Positions 1 to 12,584 of a stretch of DNA of 64,000 nucleotides are shown here, in pieces; the stretch's first letter is position 1; the number at the start of each line of letters is the position of its first letter. The DNA lies in assembly GCF_031877795.1 (NCBI RefSeq), contig NC_133932.1, forward strand, positions 92,471,994 to 92,535,993, written 5' to 3'. The DNA is from Strix aluco. Its lineage: Eukaryota; Chordata; Aves; Strigiformes; Strigidae. The notes under the pieces are model-generated. The model saw nothing but the letters and a program-made list of their open reading frames with translations. It did not search any database and was not told the origin of the DNA. The position numbers and the translations under genes are program-made.

Positions 1-953
1 AATGCAGCACAGAGCAGTATAGATGCCTGGCATAAATCATAGGTAACATCTAACAGTGCAGGCACAACAGTGGGAGCAGGCAAAGCAGAGATACAGCGGT
101 ACGGATACATTGATGTAATTATTATTCCAGAGGGGATTCTGAATGTAAGCAAGCCATTAGATGTGATGACAGCTTCTTTGTTTTTTCTTACAGAATTTCA
201 CCATAATACACAGGCTAAATTTCATTGGAAACGGCAGGATATTTTTTCTGACAATCCCAGGCATTAAATCATCATTCTCTGTGTGCGTGTGTGTGGTTTC
301 TTCTACATCATTTTTGTGGGTACTAAAAGAAAGATATGGATAAATTCTAAGTTAAAATGTAGGAACATATTTCTTCATCATCTTCATCAGATTTTTTTTT
401 TTACAGCAGAACAAACTGTAAGTTATGTTTGATTTTTGTGGAAATTCCTATGCATGTTTATTATAGTATGATTTAGTAAAGGTCCTTTCTTTCTTGTTTA
501 AAACACTCACTTTCAGTTTTGTATTCAAGTTTTAGGGTCTTTTCAACAATTTTCTACAGCTATCCTGAATATTATTAGCCTTCCAAGATTATTATCTACG
601 GGGATCCTTAGATATTAAACAAACACTGTGAAAGTAACATAATGACTATGTACACACTTAAAATTTAAGAAGTTCTTCCAGATAACAAATTAACTCTTAA
701 GTGAAATTTTCCTAATTGTTTTCCCTTATTCTCTAATGTGCTAATATAGTATCAATATTTAATGGGTGAAGCAAGTACATCTTAATAACGTTTCTGAATT
801 TCAGGAACGGAAAACTGTAGTAAGTAGAAAATGGAATAAACTGCATTAAATGAATTATGATGAAACTACAGTGATTCACCTATCCACTACCCAAATCCTC
901 CCTAAAATCCATATTTAAAAATTAAAGACTCTGGTGTTTAACTTACCCATATT

Positions 954-973
954 GGGGGGGGGGGGGGGGGGGG
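954..973. repeat. Poly-G homopolymer, G20
   Basis: Twenty consecutive G residues, followed by a C and then GGTGTGTGAGTG. The run alone could fold into an intramolecular G-quadruplex. Its exact length is the kind of call that sequencing gets wrong. Confidence 0.95.
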
Positions 974-1942
974 CGGTGTGTGAGTGCAGTTTTTCACTCA
1001 GAAATTCTATAAAGTTACTTCAATAGGTTCATCCTGCCTGTGGCATGGAAGACTTCCTCTTCTGTGTTCAGACCAATCTTTCTTCTTCTGTAGCTTTTTT
1101 CCCACTCTTTATTCTTCTTGACAATGTGGTAAACTTCAACGCTGAACTTCATTCTTCCAAGCCTGCCTATGTGGATAAATCATAATACGGGGTATCTGTA
1201 TCCTTGTGAACCTTTTCCAACTTCATAACATTCTTCTCCTCTTCTTTGTAGCAGTACTTTTCCAGTGCAAATTCCTCCATGTTTTACATTTTAATATCTG
1301 TATTTACTCCTATAATCAGTTACCTTCTGGTCTTTAAACTTGGTTGTAACTATATTTGATTGATCTTTATTTTCAACTTAAAAAACATCTTAATCTCTCA
1401 TTTCCTCTTTTTTTTTCAAAATAGAATTGCAACTTTATTATGATTATTTTTTATGTTTCTGTCTCAGTAAAAATGCAACCTTGCATTGTACAAATATAGA
1501 ATACAGAACAATATTTCCTTATCTTCAGTATCCTCCACTCTTATGCAAGACTACTTAAATTTGCACATACTTCTTTTAGTGGAAAAAACCCTCCTTTTTT
1601 AATTTCTTAAAGCAGCCCTCATTTTTAATCCCCCCCCTCCGACTGCAACTTTAGCCTTGTTTCTCTCACTTAAAAAGTCTGTTCCATTCCCCACGTGGAC
1701 ATTTAGCATCACTTGAGTACTCAACTAACCTCCAGCTCCTGGACCAGAAGGGGCAGGGGTCTCCTCTAGGTCCTCTCTATCTTATATATGCCACTCCCAC
1801 ATGGATGGCTCAGATAATCTAAACAATCTCAGTTAGCTCTAGTCACCTATGTTTAGGGAACAGGGCATAAGCCCCTATAGTGAAACTTGGGAGAGCAGTT
1901 CAGATGCTGTGGTACTGGAGGTTCAGTTCAGTCTCCTGGCCT

Positions 1943-1997
1943 GGTGTCTACTGTAATTTGAGATGTCTTATGTTACTCTGCCTAGCCTCCAACTGCC
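1943..1997 (+). repeat. Unnamed dispersed repeat, copy 1
   Basis: The segment around TAATTTGAGATGTCTTATG and GCCTAGCCTCCAACTG aligns by eye with the segment at 9464-9535, and its left half aligns with 2212-2252. Shared blocks are a (G)GYRTCT...GTRMY start, TTTGAGATGT, and CTGCCTRGCCTCCARYTG. The copies are in the same orientation and well diverged, as expected of an old transposon family. I cannot name the family, and the boundaries are only those of the visible similarity. Confidence 0.4.
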
Positions 1998-2211
1998 ATT
2001 CAAAAGAGTGGTCATTTCTAGGAGATCCCATGTCACACCTGCTGTCTTCATGAGAATGTCTCAGGCACCCTAGTGCACCTCAACACTCACCAGTGTTTGG
2101 GCCAGGTGAAACAAGCTCTACACATCACCTTTAGGCTTCACTCACTGTACTGAACAGAATTCACCTTCCTCAGTTAGAGCTATAGATACCTTGGGATCAA
2201 TTCAGTCTCTT

Positions 2212-2252
2212 AAACAAAGGCATCTAGTGCCTTTTGAGATGTCCTGGAGTAT
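2212..2252 (+). repeat. Unnamed dispersed repeat, copy 2
   Basis: Contains AGGCATCTAGTGCC followed by TTTTGAGATGTCCTGG. This closely matches AGGCATCTTGTGCC and ATTTGAGTTGTTCTGG in the copy at 9464-9535. It lies about 270 bp from copy 1 in the same orientation, so the two may be parts of one element or a tandem pair. Confidence 0.45.
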
Positions 2253-5200
2253 CTGAGGCATTCTTGCAAGGCTGGCAGGTATGGCACAGCACCTATGGAA
2301 GAAGACTCACATGCTTCTGGAAAAGACATTGGAGCCAGACAGGTCATCTCAAATGGCTGTGAATGCCTATGCTTAGGTGACTGAACGAAAGAACAGTTCA
2401 CATGAAGACATACCATCCTAGGATCTGTTATCTGAATCTCATGTCTAGAATGGGATTCATTAATTTCTTAACTTCACATAGAGTATCATATCAGAGCTAA
2501 TCACCTACATTTATTTCTCCTAAAAAGAAAACAGTGCTTTTGGACAGCTATTTTCTCATCCTTATGAGAGAAGATAAATTAGGTGAATCATGTCATAGAA
2601 TTATTTTCATCTTGCCACTGGCTCTGAGGAGAGCCCAGATGACAAGCTCAGAAGTTGAGTTAAAAAGTAGTCCACAGAAGAAAAATCCATGGAGGCCCAT
2701 TAAGTATTGAGACATGACTTCTTGTTAGGAGTTCCCTGCTCTGAAATACGCTGGACATTAGTAAAGTATTATTTAAAGATTTCTACCATGCGTTTGCCAT
2801 CTCTTTTACTTCCCCTGAAACATCTGGTACTGATCACTGCTGGAGATGAGATATCAGACAATTCAGGTTTCTGGTCTAACCCAGAACATTTGTATGGTCT
2901 TACATTAATTCTTATCTCTGTAAATCTTCTCATTTCCATCCCTGAAACACTGTCATCCCTAATCCTTCTGGAAGCCTGCTTAGTTCCTATGACTTCTGCC
3001 TTCAATATTGCATCTCTTTCCTGTTGCAAGCAATAGCTTTCTAAAGAACAAGAAAAGAAACAGTCCCTCCCTCAAAAAGGCAACATATATGGGTTATAAA
3101 GAGTAAGTATATTGGGTAGGCATAGTTCTTGAGAATACTTTAAGACAAATACACACATCCATGGTTTGTTTTACAATACTGCAAAAAGTGGTTATGAACC
3201 GGAAAAGGCTACCAACATCAGTTCCAGCAATACTTGTATATGGGGTTTTTTTCTTGGTTAAGGAGATGGTTTTATGAAAATAACACACAGCACACAATGC
3301 AAGCATCTGCACTTGGATTAAGAACTTCAGCAACGTGATCTCTGCACTGATGGAACCAGTTAATTTCAGCAAACCTCTAAAGTAATCCAAGGTATCTTAG
3401 TAACCACGTAATTACTTAAGCACTTAAAATACCACAATGATGAGTGCTGTGGTAGGTTAAATGGTTAAGGTGACCTTTGTTGTAGACCCTTCACACACTG
3501 ACATCTAGAAAAATATTGCCCTAATTTTCAGGCATGCTGAGATACCTTATTATGAACTGAAAACCATGAGAACTGCCAATTCTCAGCAGCTCTAAAAACC
3601 ACCCCCAGGTGAGACAACTTGGGAATCTAATATTTAGCATTAACACTGCTATGTCAGAGTACATATTATTTGAATGTGGATTGTGTTTAGAATCCCTGAT
3701 ATCTTTTGCCCTGCTACTGATTTAAAACCCAGAGAACCGGACAAGAGACATTCTAGCACATGGCTAACAATCAACAGCTGCTAAACTCTGATTATCCTAT
3801 AAGCACAGAAAAAATTTGCTATCATTCAGGCAAACACCAGTTCTTCCAGTCTGAACTCAAAGAGAGTGGCAATTTACAAACAGGTGATAGACTTCAATCA
3901 CCTGTAAAGAGAATGTTATGGCTGGTCATTTGGCAAAGAGCATTAATTCCTATAAGAAAAAGGATAATTGGTAATTGTAATGAGTGAATGAATGAACACA
4001 CTGCATGAACCGTAAAAGGACCCAAACTACCAGCAGATGTATGGAGTTACTCCATGATGTAGGTAGGTAGGCAACTCACAGAAGGAAATTTAGCATACGC
4101 TGGAGGATGTTGATCAAATCCTCCAAAGAATGCCCAAGAGTGGTAACAAAATTAAGTCAAAATGGCATACATGAATCTTATTGTTTTGTCTGAGTCCATA
4201 CATCCCTTGTGCTTTCTAATTAAGGGCAAATAGGTTCTCAATGTTTTAAAAAATTATTGTATGTACTTAACTTTTCCCTGGAGAGGTAAATTATGCCCAC
4301 CAGATTAAAGTTCACAGAAAGGATGTGATTAAATGCTTGAGGCACTATAAAGTGTCAGTACCGGTGCTAATGCCAAGGAAAGATAGATCATAAGTATCCA
4401 CTTTAATGAAGGAATTGCATTAAGTTTGAATCCAGCAAATGCACCAGAAGGGACAATGTAAAAAGTCAGTGCTAGAGCTTATTCAGACTCAGGAAGCAGA
4501 AAAGCACACACAAGTTGAGATTAAAGTAACCCTTTTAAAAAATCCATGGTAATTGCATAATTAAAAAATAAACACTTTGGGGTCACATTAAACTTTTTGA
4601 TTGACCTTGAGTTGTCAATCTAATTACAGGCACTTCTAACAAAAGGAAGTGCAATATCCTCAAGAGCTTGCATTCATATGACACAGGTTTAGGTACCTAG
4701 ACAGACACGTTCAAAATGTGTTTTAGCTGCACTTCCTCTATAGCTGCTGGAGCAGTCCAGCAAAAATCTGACCAGCCAAGAAAAGATGAGTAGAATGATC
4801 CTGACTGAGACTGTACACATCATTTACAAAATTCATAAAAATAACGACACCCGTATACTGCATACCCTAAGAGCTTTAGAGATATGGATGTTAACACCTT
4901 TTATGCCTGATTCAGAGCAGTCAGCTGAACCTCCTGGGAAATATCCTGACTGGTCTACTCGATGGCATTCTGGCTTAGACTTTCTAGTTCTCTCTGTTGA
5001 ATGTTTCGCTTTGCATAAATTAAGCATCTATAGGCATGTTAGTGCTCAAAAGGGCTATGACCGTCCTCAGATCAAGGGAGGCCTTTGGTTTGTTTTACAA
5101 ACGTTAGAGCACATTTTAGCTCCATGGTTATAAAAACTTATATGGTTCAATTTTTAATTATCTAAGCAATGAGATGCACCTCTTTCTCAATTCTGTGAAT

Positions 5201-5420
5201 GGCAGGTATGTCATTTTTTTGCTCTGGCTTGAAAAGACAAAATGTGTAGAAATTGTACTCTTTTCATATGTTTGCCATTTTTAACATGAATTCACAAATA
5301 TTTGAGGACATCCCATCGTTGTCCTTCCTTTGAAGGATAAACAAGCAAGCCCTCAGCAGGGCTATTTTATAAGGGTCGTCACAAGTCTTTGGTTTAAAAA
5401 GAAGCCCTTCACACTAAAGT

Positions 5421-5490
5421 GGTATGGTATGGTATGGTATGGTATGGTATGGTATGGTATGGTATGGTATGGTATGGTATGGTATGGTAT
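5421..5490 (+). repeat. (GGTAT)14 pentanucleotide microsatellite
   Basis: Fourteen perfect copies of GGTAT run without interruption and end in GGGCGACA. Because the period is not a multiple of three, every forward frame reads the cyclic pentapeptide M-V-W-Y-G, which creates spurious open frames of 84-85 codons. Perfect copies over 70 bp suggest a recently expanded, probably length-variable locus. Confidence 0.97.
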
Positions 5491-6199
5491 GGGCGACATA
5501 CAGGCTGTATGCACAAATGTAAGTGCAATGGGGACTCTCAGAAACTTTCAGCATCATTCAGTCCAGCTACTCCAAATCAAATATTGAGACCACGAAACAA
5601 AGGATTTGAGAAAACAGTGAATGAATCCACTGTGCTATTTGCAGCATCAGGTTTAAAAGCTGCTCACCTCTAGATCTCTAAGCTCTGTATCTATTGTGTC
5701 AGACAGGAATACAATAGACTATGCAGTAAAGGGAGTGGTTATACAGACACAGTATGTGCTTCACACTTACTAGGCCTGTTCATGACACTCTTCCCATCTG
5801 AACAAAATAGTATAGAAAATATTTATGTGGCAGTAAGTAATTTTTGTGGATTTTTCCCATTCCACATAGCCCAGAATACTCTGAACCAGCTCCAGGAAAA
5901 CAGGGGCTTGCCAAAACATTAGTTCAAGCAGGTGGTTTCAATTCATAGGACCTTTACCTTCTCTATGCTTCAGAGGTTCTTGGAACAACAAAAAACCTCA
6001 CATGCCTATGTTGGCAAGTGTAAGATTTGAAAGGCAGATGTTATTCTCACATCCACCCATTGGAATCCTTTTGCCAGATTAGCTAGTATCAGAACTATTA
6101 CTTAGCTTTTGAACTGGCCTCATGGGAAGGCTGCTATAATAGGGCAGCCACAAGACATGTGCTGCCACTTATCTTTGTGCCTCTTACTGGGAAAGAAAG

Positions 6200-6222
6200 A
6201 AAAAAAAAAAGGGGGGGGGGGG
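6200..6222. repeat. A11-G12 purine homopolymer pair
   Basis: Eleven A residues run directly into twelve G residues, flanked by further purine-rich sequence (GAAAGAAAG on the left, AAGAAAGGAG on the right). The purine strand could form triplex or quadruplex structures. No transposon body is visible next to it. Confidence 0.9.
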
Positions 6223-7715
6223 AAGAAAGGAGTCTGAAGAATGGTAATTTCTTATCTGCTAATTTGTTTCTCCACATGCCCTAATATGCAAACCCAAACA
6301 CTAGCTAAAACTCCTCCTGTCAGCAGATGGACACAGGGAAAATATAAAGCCCCTGGGGTGTCAGATTTGAAATGCAGAGGGATGATCTGTCTGGCTAAGT
6401 TCAGATTCAGATTTCTAGAACAATAAAGGGGGAAATGCCATTTCAGAACGTGCAGTAAAAAATTTTTAGGAAGATAAATGCCTCAGAGAGAGAAAACAAC
6501 AGTTAACCAGTTGAAAAGATACTACAATTTTACAGGTAATTACTAATTCTAAAAGCAGCACCAGCTAAAGTGATTACTTAGGTAAACAGTGGACAACTGA
6601 TAAATATTTTTCTTCTGTTTTCTGTCCCTCTGCAAACATTTTCATTACAAGGTTTGTCTTTGCCCCTGCTGATGTTCTACCTCCAGCCTGGGCTGATATA
6701 GGGCTAACAGTGGAGGATTGCTATCCCTTGATAATTTCTTATTCAGATGGATGCATATGACATGCCCAGCCCACCCAAGCAGGACCGGTAACAAAACAGC
6801 TGACCACCCTGTAATACGATTAAAGCTTATCACAAAGTCACATGGCAATGAAAGATGACTGGACATCTATGAAAGGATCAAGCCTGATCAAAGCAGTATC
6901 TCCTCTCATTGATTTGAAGGAGACAGTATGTGCTGGAAGAGGAAAAACTAGAGCAACATTTAAGAGGGTGTAGATATGATGTGGTTTGGCCACTTCATAC
7001 TTACATGCAGCATGTCTGTACTTCTGCCCTCAAAATCTATGTTAAGCAGCTACTACCCAGGCAGGAATCCTTAGGAACCTCTCAACAATGATCTCAAACA
7101 GCTGACACACTGAGTTAGGAACTACTGAGAGCCAGGGAGTAAGGAATACTGACAACATAAGTCTACCTTACATCCATCCCTATGTAGAACTCAGATTAGT
7201 CAGGACTATAGAAAAGTTCCTCTGTGTTTTGAAGACACAGTATCCTGATTATTTCTTGAAGAAACATAACAGAACTCAGGCTTTTGTTGTTGTTGTTGTT
7301 AAAATGCAACCAGAAGTGGTGCCAAAGCCCACATTTAACATAAGGTGAGGTGTTCACACCTCAATTGGAAGGTTCAGGTTCAAGTCCTCCCAGCAAATGG
7401 TTCAGCTCACTTCTCCCACCTGTCAAGTAAGGGTCCTAATAATCAGCCAGATAACTAACTAGGATGGATGGACTTTCTGTCCCTCTGTACAGTAAAGCAG
7501 GGGAGAACACTGATACATCATGACATTGTAATCCAGGGGCTACAGTGATCAGCAGGAAACTGGCATTTGTAGGCTTCGGTCCTTGCTTCTAGCAGAACTC
7601 TAATATTAAATGAGTGAAAGGTAGTCACTGTCCATTTAATTTTTCAGGCTGAGAAGAGTGTTACATTCCTCATTTCTGGGGGTGAGAGTGCCCTGAACAT
7701 TTGGTGCTGTATCTG

Positions 7716-7741
7716 GTGTGCATGCACGTGTGCATGTGTAT
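7716..7741. repeat. Alternating purine-pyrimidine tract (Z-DNA candidate)
   Basis: Twenty-six bases alternate strictly between purine and pyrimidine, with the core TGCATGCACGTGTGCATG. The tract contains a CACGTG E-box at 7725-7730 and near-palindromic halves. Sequences of this type are known to favour left-handed DNA under supercoiling. Any function here is inference. Confidence 0.6.
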
Positions 7742-9463
7742 TTGGCACAGAAGCACTATTGCCTCCTCTTCAGCTGTGTTTCAGGGGAAAGCATTCATTG
7801 CATTTTTGTGAGGCCCAATCCATGCTCTAAAAATATCTAACAGATTGAGTCCCTCAAGTGTTTGTAGATGGAGCATAGCCTGCTTTCCCAACCCTCCCCT
7901 TACTTTAGAAAAAAGAAAGGTATTGAGTTCTTTAATTTGGCTGTAAGTGTCTCAAGAACTTCACAGTCCTACAGGAAGGCATCTAATCAAGCTAGGCAGC
8001 AGATGAACAGCTGGCTTTTGGATCACCAGTTCAGGCTTAGGCAATGCAATTCCACTTAAGTCCTGCTGTAGATGCTTTAACCCTTTTACTGGCTTCAGCC
8101 CCGTGATGGTATCTATGGCAGCTGTGACTTCAAGCTGATGTTGATGTGAAAAGGTGAAAAGGTTGGAGGATGTTCAAGTGGCTGGCTTAAACATTTCACC
8201 AGGAAAAGTGCATTCTTTCTTGGCACAAGAGCATAAGGTTGAGTTACTTCTTTCTCAGTCTTAAAACTTAAAGAATCTCTAAAGCCTGCCAAGCTTCTCA
8301 TAAAATATTAAAAAGAATAAAAAGATGACCTGACTTTCTGTCACATAAAAAGGTCCTCTGAAGGTAAAGGAAGTCTTTTCATTTTCAGGGGGAAAAAAAA
8401 GATGGAAGAATAAGAGAAATTCTGGAGCTTAACTGTCAGAATGTTTCTCTGAGGGATTAGATATAAAGAAGTGTCATAAAGAAAAGAAGTGGTAGGGGAT
8501 CTTTGCAACTAGGAATGGGTCTTCTCCCACCCTTCTATTCAAATGAATGTTAAGCTCAATAGTGAATAAACTCTGAGAGTTGGGTCCAATGCGTATCAGA
8601 TTTTCTTTCTCTGCATTGCCTTAGAAAAGCGTGATTGCTTGTTCTTTTTCCCAAACTTCTTCCAGTGTTTGTATATTTGTTTGGTTTTGCTGTTACTCTC
8701 CAACGTATTACACTGGTTTTCCTTTATTCTCCTTCACTTCCAGTCCTTTCCTGAATGAAAGCACTCTGAATGCTTTCATCCCTCTGTTCTCTAATGGTTT
8801 TGATCAACCTCTAACTTCACAGAACAGCAAGTTTTCAGCCATTCACACTTCTCAGTTTCTTAAATGGCACCCAGGTTCCCTTCCCCACCCTTTTTTCCCA
8901 TTTAACAAGTGTCTGCTTCCTATACCAATAAAGATTCTGGAAAAAAAAGGTCTTGTTTTATTTCATTCATACTTAAGCTTAAACAGCGCTGAATTTCTAG
9001 AAAAGATTGAGGCTGTATATAAAACTTCTTTGTGGGCAGAAAAAAGGAAACTTAAAAATAGAGGTATTTTCTCAGAAAATGTTTGAAGACTTGAGTCTTC
9101 AGAGGTGAGTTTTCACAGAAAAAAAGCTTCAGGCAAGCTGAATGGATGGACTGGCTGCCACTGCAAAAGATGGGGGTCTTCCTTAGGTTCTGTGTGATAA
9201 CTGACAGTGCTGTATGGCTGTCTCAAACAATCCTGGTCACAAGTGTTTAGTCAAGTAAATTAAGCCTGCAGGGATAGGATTCGGCACCTGAATTTAAGAT
9301 CCTAAGCACAGACAACTTGGTGTGAGCCAGGTGTCCAAGGCACTATCATGGTAGTTACAGTCTTGTCAGTGCAGCCACTGGAGTACGCAGACTTATTCAG
9401 CTGACAAAATGGAAACATCCATGTTAGGATGCAAACTCTTTTGAGTCTATTGGGTTAACAGTT

Positions 9464-9535
9464 GCATAAATAGGCATCTTGTGCCATTTGAGTTGTTCTG
9501 GCTAATCCTGCCTGGCCTCCAGTTGTCTGTCCAGA
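9464..9535 (+). repeat. Unnamed dispersed repeat, copy 3
   Basis: This copy carries both blocks seen separately in copies 1 and 2: AGGCATCTTGTGCC, ATTTGAGTTGTTCTGG, then AATCCTGCCTGGCCTCCAGT. It links the other two and is the best available model of the family. I see no coding capacity, terminal repeat or target-site duplication by eye. Confidence 0.45.
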
Positions 9536-10936
9536 AGTCACATTGCGCTGTATCCAAAGGTCCCCTTTCAGTGTATGAAAGCACAAGGTTCAAATGGCTC
9601 CTGTGGCGGAACCTGAATCCTACCCCCACTGTCTGGAACGGAAAGTTAAGATAGCTAACTCACATTCTCACAGCTAAATTTCTGTGCTTGAAGCCAAAGC
9701 TGAACTTCACTCTAGGGGACTGCCTTTGAAATGCAGTGTACAGAGAAAAGAACTAACCCCCTTTTAGAGTGGAAACATTAAAGACACTCTCAAATACCTT
9801 GGGAACCACAGAGTATAGATAATTCATTTTTGTACTTATTTCTCAGTCTTAAAACCCCATTTTGAAATGTTGGGGATAAGCAGTAGATCTCTGGTAAGGC
9901 TTCTAGATTCTTTTTCACTTCTGTTTCTCTTATGACCCCACCAGAATCCTGGCTGGCCCTTCTCTGAATTTCTCTGAAACTTCTTCTCCAGACAGTGCTC
10001 CCCTCTCCCCACCACACCCACACTTATTCCTATTATTCCTTACGGTAATATCCCCTTTTTACAAAGTGTCACAGAAAAAAAAATACAGGCCTGACACATC
10101 ATTTGCTTGACAAAAAGAGGTGCTTTTAACAAGTACACTACCTTCTCACAGAGGAAGAATATCCCAGCTTCATGAATACTGACTGAATGCTTACTCAGTG
10201 TTTTTTTCAAATATGCCTAGCTCTTAGGTGGATACTCCAAGCTACACTTCAGATAACGTTGTCGACCAAGAAAGTAGTAAGAACAACTGCATTTATTCAA
10301 ACATCAAGGATCATTTTGTTTACGGGTGACTTACTAAAGCAGCATGCCTCACTAAACACCGACTCCACCTCCCGCAACTTGCTTTACCTACAGCAGTTGT
10401 TTAAGCTGTTGGAGAGAATACAGTAAAAGAGAGAAATGGCAGTGCGGAACTGAAAGTCTTTTAAAATTCCCAGTGCTCTTCTTCAATCTTTGCCTTTCGT
10501 CCTCTTTCAATCATTTTGTACGATAGCGACCTTGCTAAGTACAATAGGGACACACTGCTAAGTACAACCAGAAAGCCAGTTGAGAGTAGTTTTTTGAACA
10601 GAAATGACCCCTAAAACAATTTGTTTAGGAAATCAGACGGTGAGGATTAGCTGGTATCACCCTCTGTAAATGCTTGGGATCACGTATTTAAATAAACAGC
10701 GATCTCTTAAGAGAATTAGTATTTTGGGATCCTTCATGTATTATGTAATGTAAATGACATGATACACTAAGTCACAAGATACAATAAAAGCACACAGGAA
10801 AGCAATGCCACTCTTCTGAGTGCCAGGACTTCACTTTAATTCATGACTGCATGTACATAACATGATTCTTTCAAACGGTTCATAGTCCACCCTTCGACTA
10901 AACTGCTTATTGCTTTGACGGTAGCACAATTCCTAA

Positions 10937-10950
10937 ATAAATTAATTTAT
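10937..10950. promoter_or_regulatory. 14-bp AT palindrome with TAATTA-type core
   Basis: ATAAATTAATTTAT is a perfect palindrome carrying two overlapping TAAT homeodomain cores. It lies about 550 bp upstream of CpG island 1. AT palindromes of this length arise by chance in AT-rich DNA, so a binding role is only possible. Confidence 0.25.
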
Positions 10951-11971
10951 GCCGTTTAGCTTGTCTTATTTTTGCTGACTTTTAGCTTTTAAAAAAAGTG
11001 CTGTTTAATCTCCTATTGTCTTTTTCTCTCCAATTTCATGTTAAATAGCTTAACAAATCAAAACCTGTCCCCAGATGATCTCACAGGAGTGGAGAATCCA
11101 GTTTGTAAGTACAGTTCAGCCCAGGTATTTTTCTGCTCCCTTCTGCTTTATTTTTGGTCTGTCATGACAACTCTTAAAGGGAAAAAAACCCTACCACAAC
11201 AACCCAGCAAATATTATATAACTGCATAGAGCTGGCAATTTAGCTCTTCCCAGCAGAAAATTGTTTCTAAATACACTGGAGTTTCTAAATACACAGTCTG
11301 GAGCTGAAAAACCTCAGTATGGAAACCCAGCTCCAGGACTTCGAGAGCGAGCGAGCGAGCACAGCAGCTCCCGGAGCAGATGTCCCCACATACAGTGAGT
11401 CACCAGCAAGGGCTCAACCTGTGCCCATCAGTACCCAAGCACAGCCTCCCACGGTTTTCAGCTGAAAGCAACTCTGCTATCCGTCCCTCGCTCAGCTCAG
11501 CGTGCGGGGCACTCCGCTAACCTGAGCGTGCCGGGGACGAGGGTCGATATGGCGCAGAAACCCCTGGAAATGGGGGTTTTGTGTCAGACCTCCAGTCGCA
11601 TTAGCGAAGCGGCGTTTAGCAGCGTTCAGTTGGGTAAAGGGCAGCAATGTTTTCATCGCTTTAACCTCGAGGGGGTACAGAAATGGAAACACGGGGAGCA
11701 GAGAGCGGCCTGCTGCCTGGGCCCCGCTGCCGTGCCCGGGGCTGGGCCGCGGCCTGCGGGGGGAACACGACGACGCCTGAGCCTTCCCCCATTTCAGAGC
11801 TCAGGAAACAGCTCGCTGATGCCGGGGCTTCAGGTTTGCCCAGGCAAACCGGAGAGCGGCCCTCAGCACATCTCATTTCACCGGCGGGGCGTGAGGACTG
11901 CGCCCAGGGCTCCCCCTCCCCGCGGGGCTAGGCAGGCCGGGCAGGGCGGCAGCCGCCCCGCAGGCCCCGCC

Positions 11972-11985
11972 GTTGCCAGGGCAAC
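11972..11985. promoter_or_regulatory. Perfect palindromic RFX X-box
   Basis: GTTGCCAGGGCAAC has two exact half-sites, GTTGCC and GGCAAC, separated by AG. This matches the known RFX-family consensus (GTNRCC, 0-3 bases, RGYAAC). RFX2, RFX3 and related factors use such sites in promoters of ciliary genes and others. It sits centrally in CpG island 1, where a promoter-proximal site would be expected. Occupancy cannot be judged from sequence. Confidence 0.65.
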
Positions 11986-12570
11986 CCGCGGGCGGGCCGC
12001 CTCAGGGCCAACGGCTACCCGGGGTCCCCAGGCGGGCCTGAGGGAGGAGGCGGGGAGGAGGAAGAGGAGGAGGGAGGAGGATGGGGGGTCGTTGATATGC
12101 GCGGCGCCGCGCCGCCGCGCCGGGGGTGCGAGGGCGGACAAAGGCGGGTTTCATCCGGCCGCGAGGCCGCGCACACAAGTCGCTCTTGTGCCGGGGTGCA
12201 GATGTTCGGAGGGGCGAGGCGAGGGGTCGCGCCACCGACCAGCGGCCGGGGGAGGAAGGCGGGGAAGCGGCCGTCTGCTGGGGGGGGGCGGGGACGACGG
12301 GACACGGACACCGCAGCGCTGCAGTCCCAGCGCTTTTCGCCGAAGCCCCGCGTCCCCGGCCCGGCGAGCCCCGGGCGTGAGGGGCGGGCGGCCGTCCCCC
12401 ACCACCTCGGCCCTCCCGCTGAACGAGGGGCCGGCACGGCGAGAGCCAGCGGCCCCGGAGGCCGCGGCTCGGCGTCCCGAGCCTTGCCCTGCCCCGCCGC
12501 CCCGGCCCCGCGGGCGGGAAGGCCGCTTTCCCCCGGCAGGGAGGAGCGAGCTCCGGTGGCTCGGCGCTGG

Positions 12571-12584
12571 CCACGGGCCCGTGG
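12571..12584. repeat. 14-bp GC palindrome
   Basis: CCACGGGCCCGTGG is a perfect palindrome near the right edge of CpG island 1. I recognise no specific binding factor for it. Confidence 0.5.

Larger units (their letters stand above)
1..5420. other. AT-rich non-coding desert, left end
   Basis: No open frame in this stretch has a recognisable domain, and the longest (about 109 codons near 2707-3036) is within chance expectation for AT-rich DNA. It holds a short GT-rich run near 281-295, a G20 homopolymer at 954-973 and two copies of an unnamed dispersed repeat near 1943 and 2212, annotated separately. I see no exon with paired splice sites, no RNA gene and no named transposon here. It is probably intergenic or deep intronic. 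Confidence 0.6.
5491..11480. other. AT-rich non-coding desert before CpG island 1
   Basis: No recognisable exon is present. The longest open frame (8631-9086, plus strand, 151 codons) is rich in S, F, P and L and lacks any domain. Contents are an A11-G12 tract near 6200-6222, five TTG repeats at 7284-7298, an alternating purine-pyrimidine tract at 7716-7741, a dispersed-repeat copy at 9464-9535, an AT palindrome at 10937-10950, and four GAGC units at 11345-11360 just upstream of the CpG island. Confidence 0.6.

Noticed and set aside
5330..5673. Two overlapping frames encoding repeated M-V-W-Y-G.
   Set aside because: They are translations of the (GGTAT)14 microsatellite, which is open in all forward frames.
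7340..7400. GGTTCAAGTCC at 7377-7387 resembles a tRNA B box, with a small AGGTGT-TC-ACACCT palindrome just upstream.
   Set aside because: No A box at the right distance and no cloverleaf can be drawn. A T-box-like half-site or chance is as likely.
8631..9086. 151-codon plus-strand frame.
   Set aside because: Its S/F/P/L-rich composition mirrors pyrimidine-rich DNA, there is no domain, and the length is possible by chance in 64 kb. An AATAAA inside it is not supported by any transcript structure.
11070..11112. CCAG followed by a short open segment and TTTGTAAGTAC, a possible 30-nt exon before CpG island 1.
   Set aside because: The polypyrimidine tract is poor, the exon is too short to judge, and nothing links it to a coding frame.
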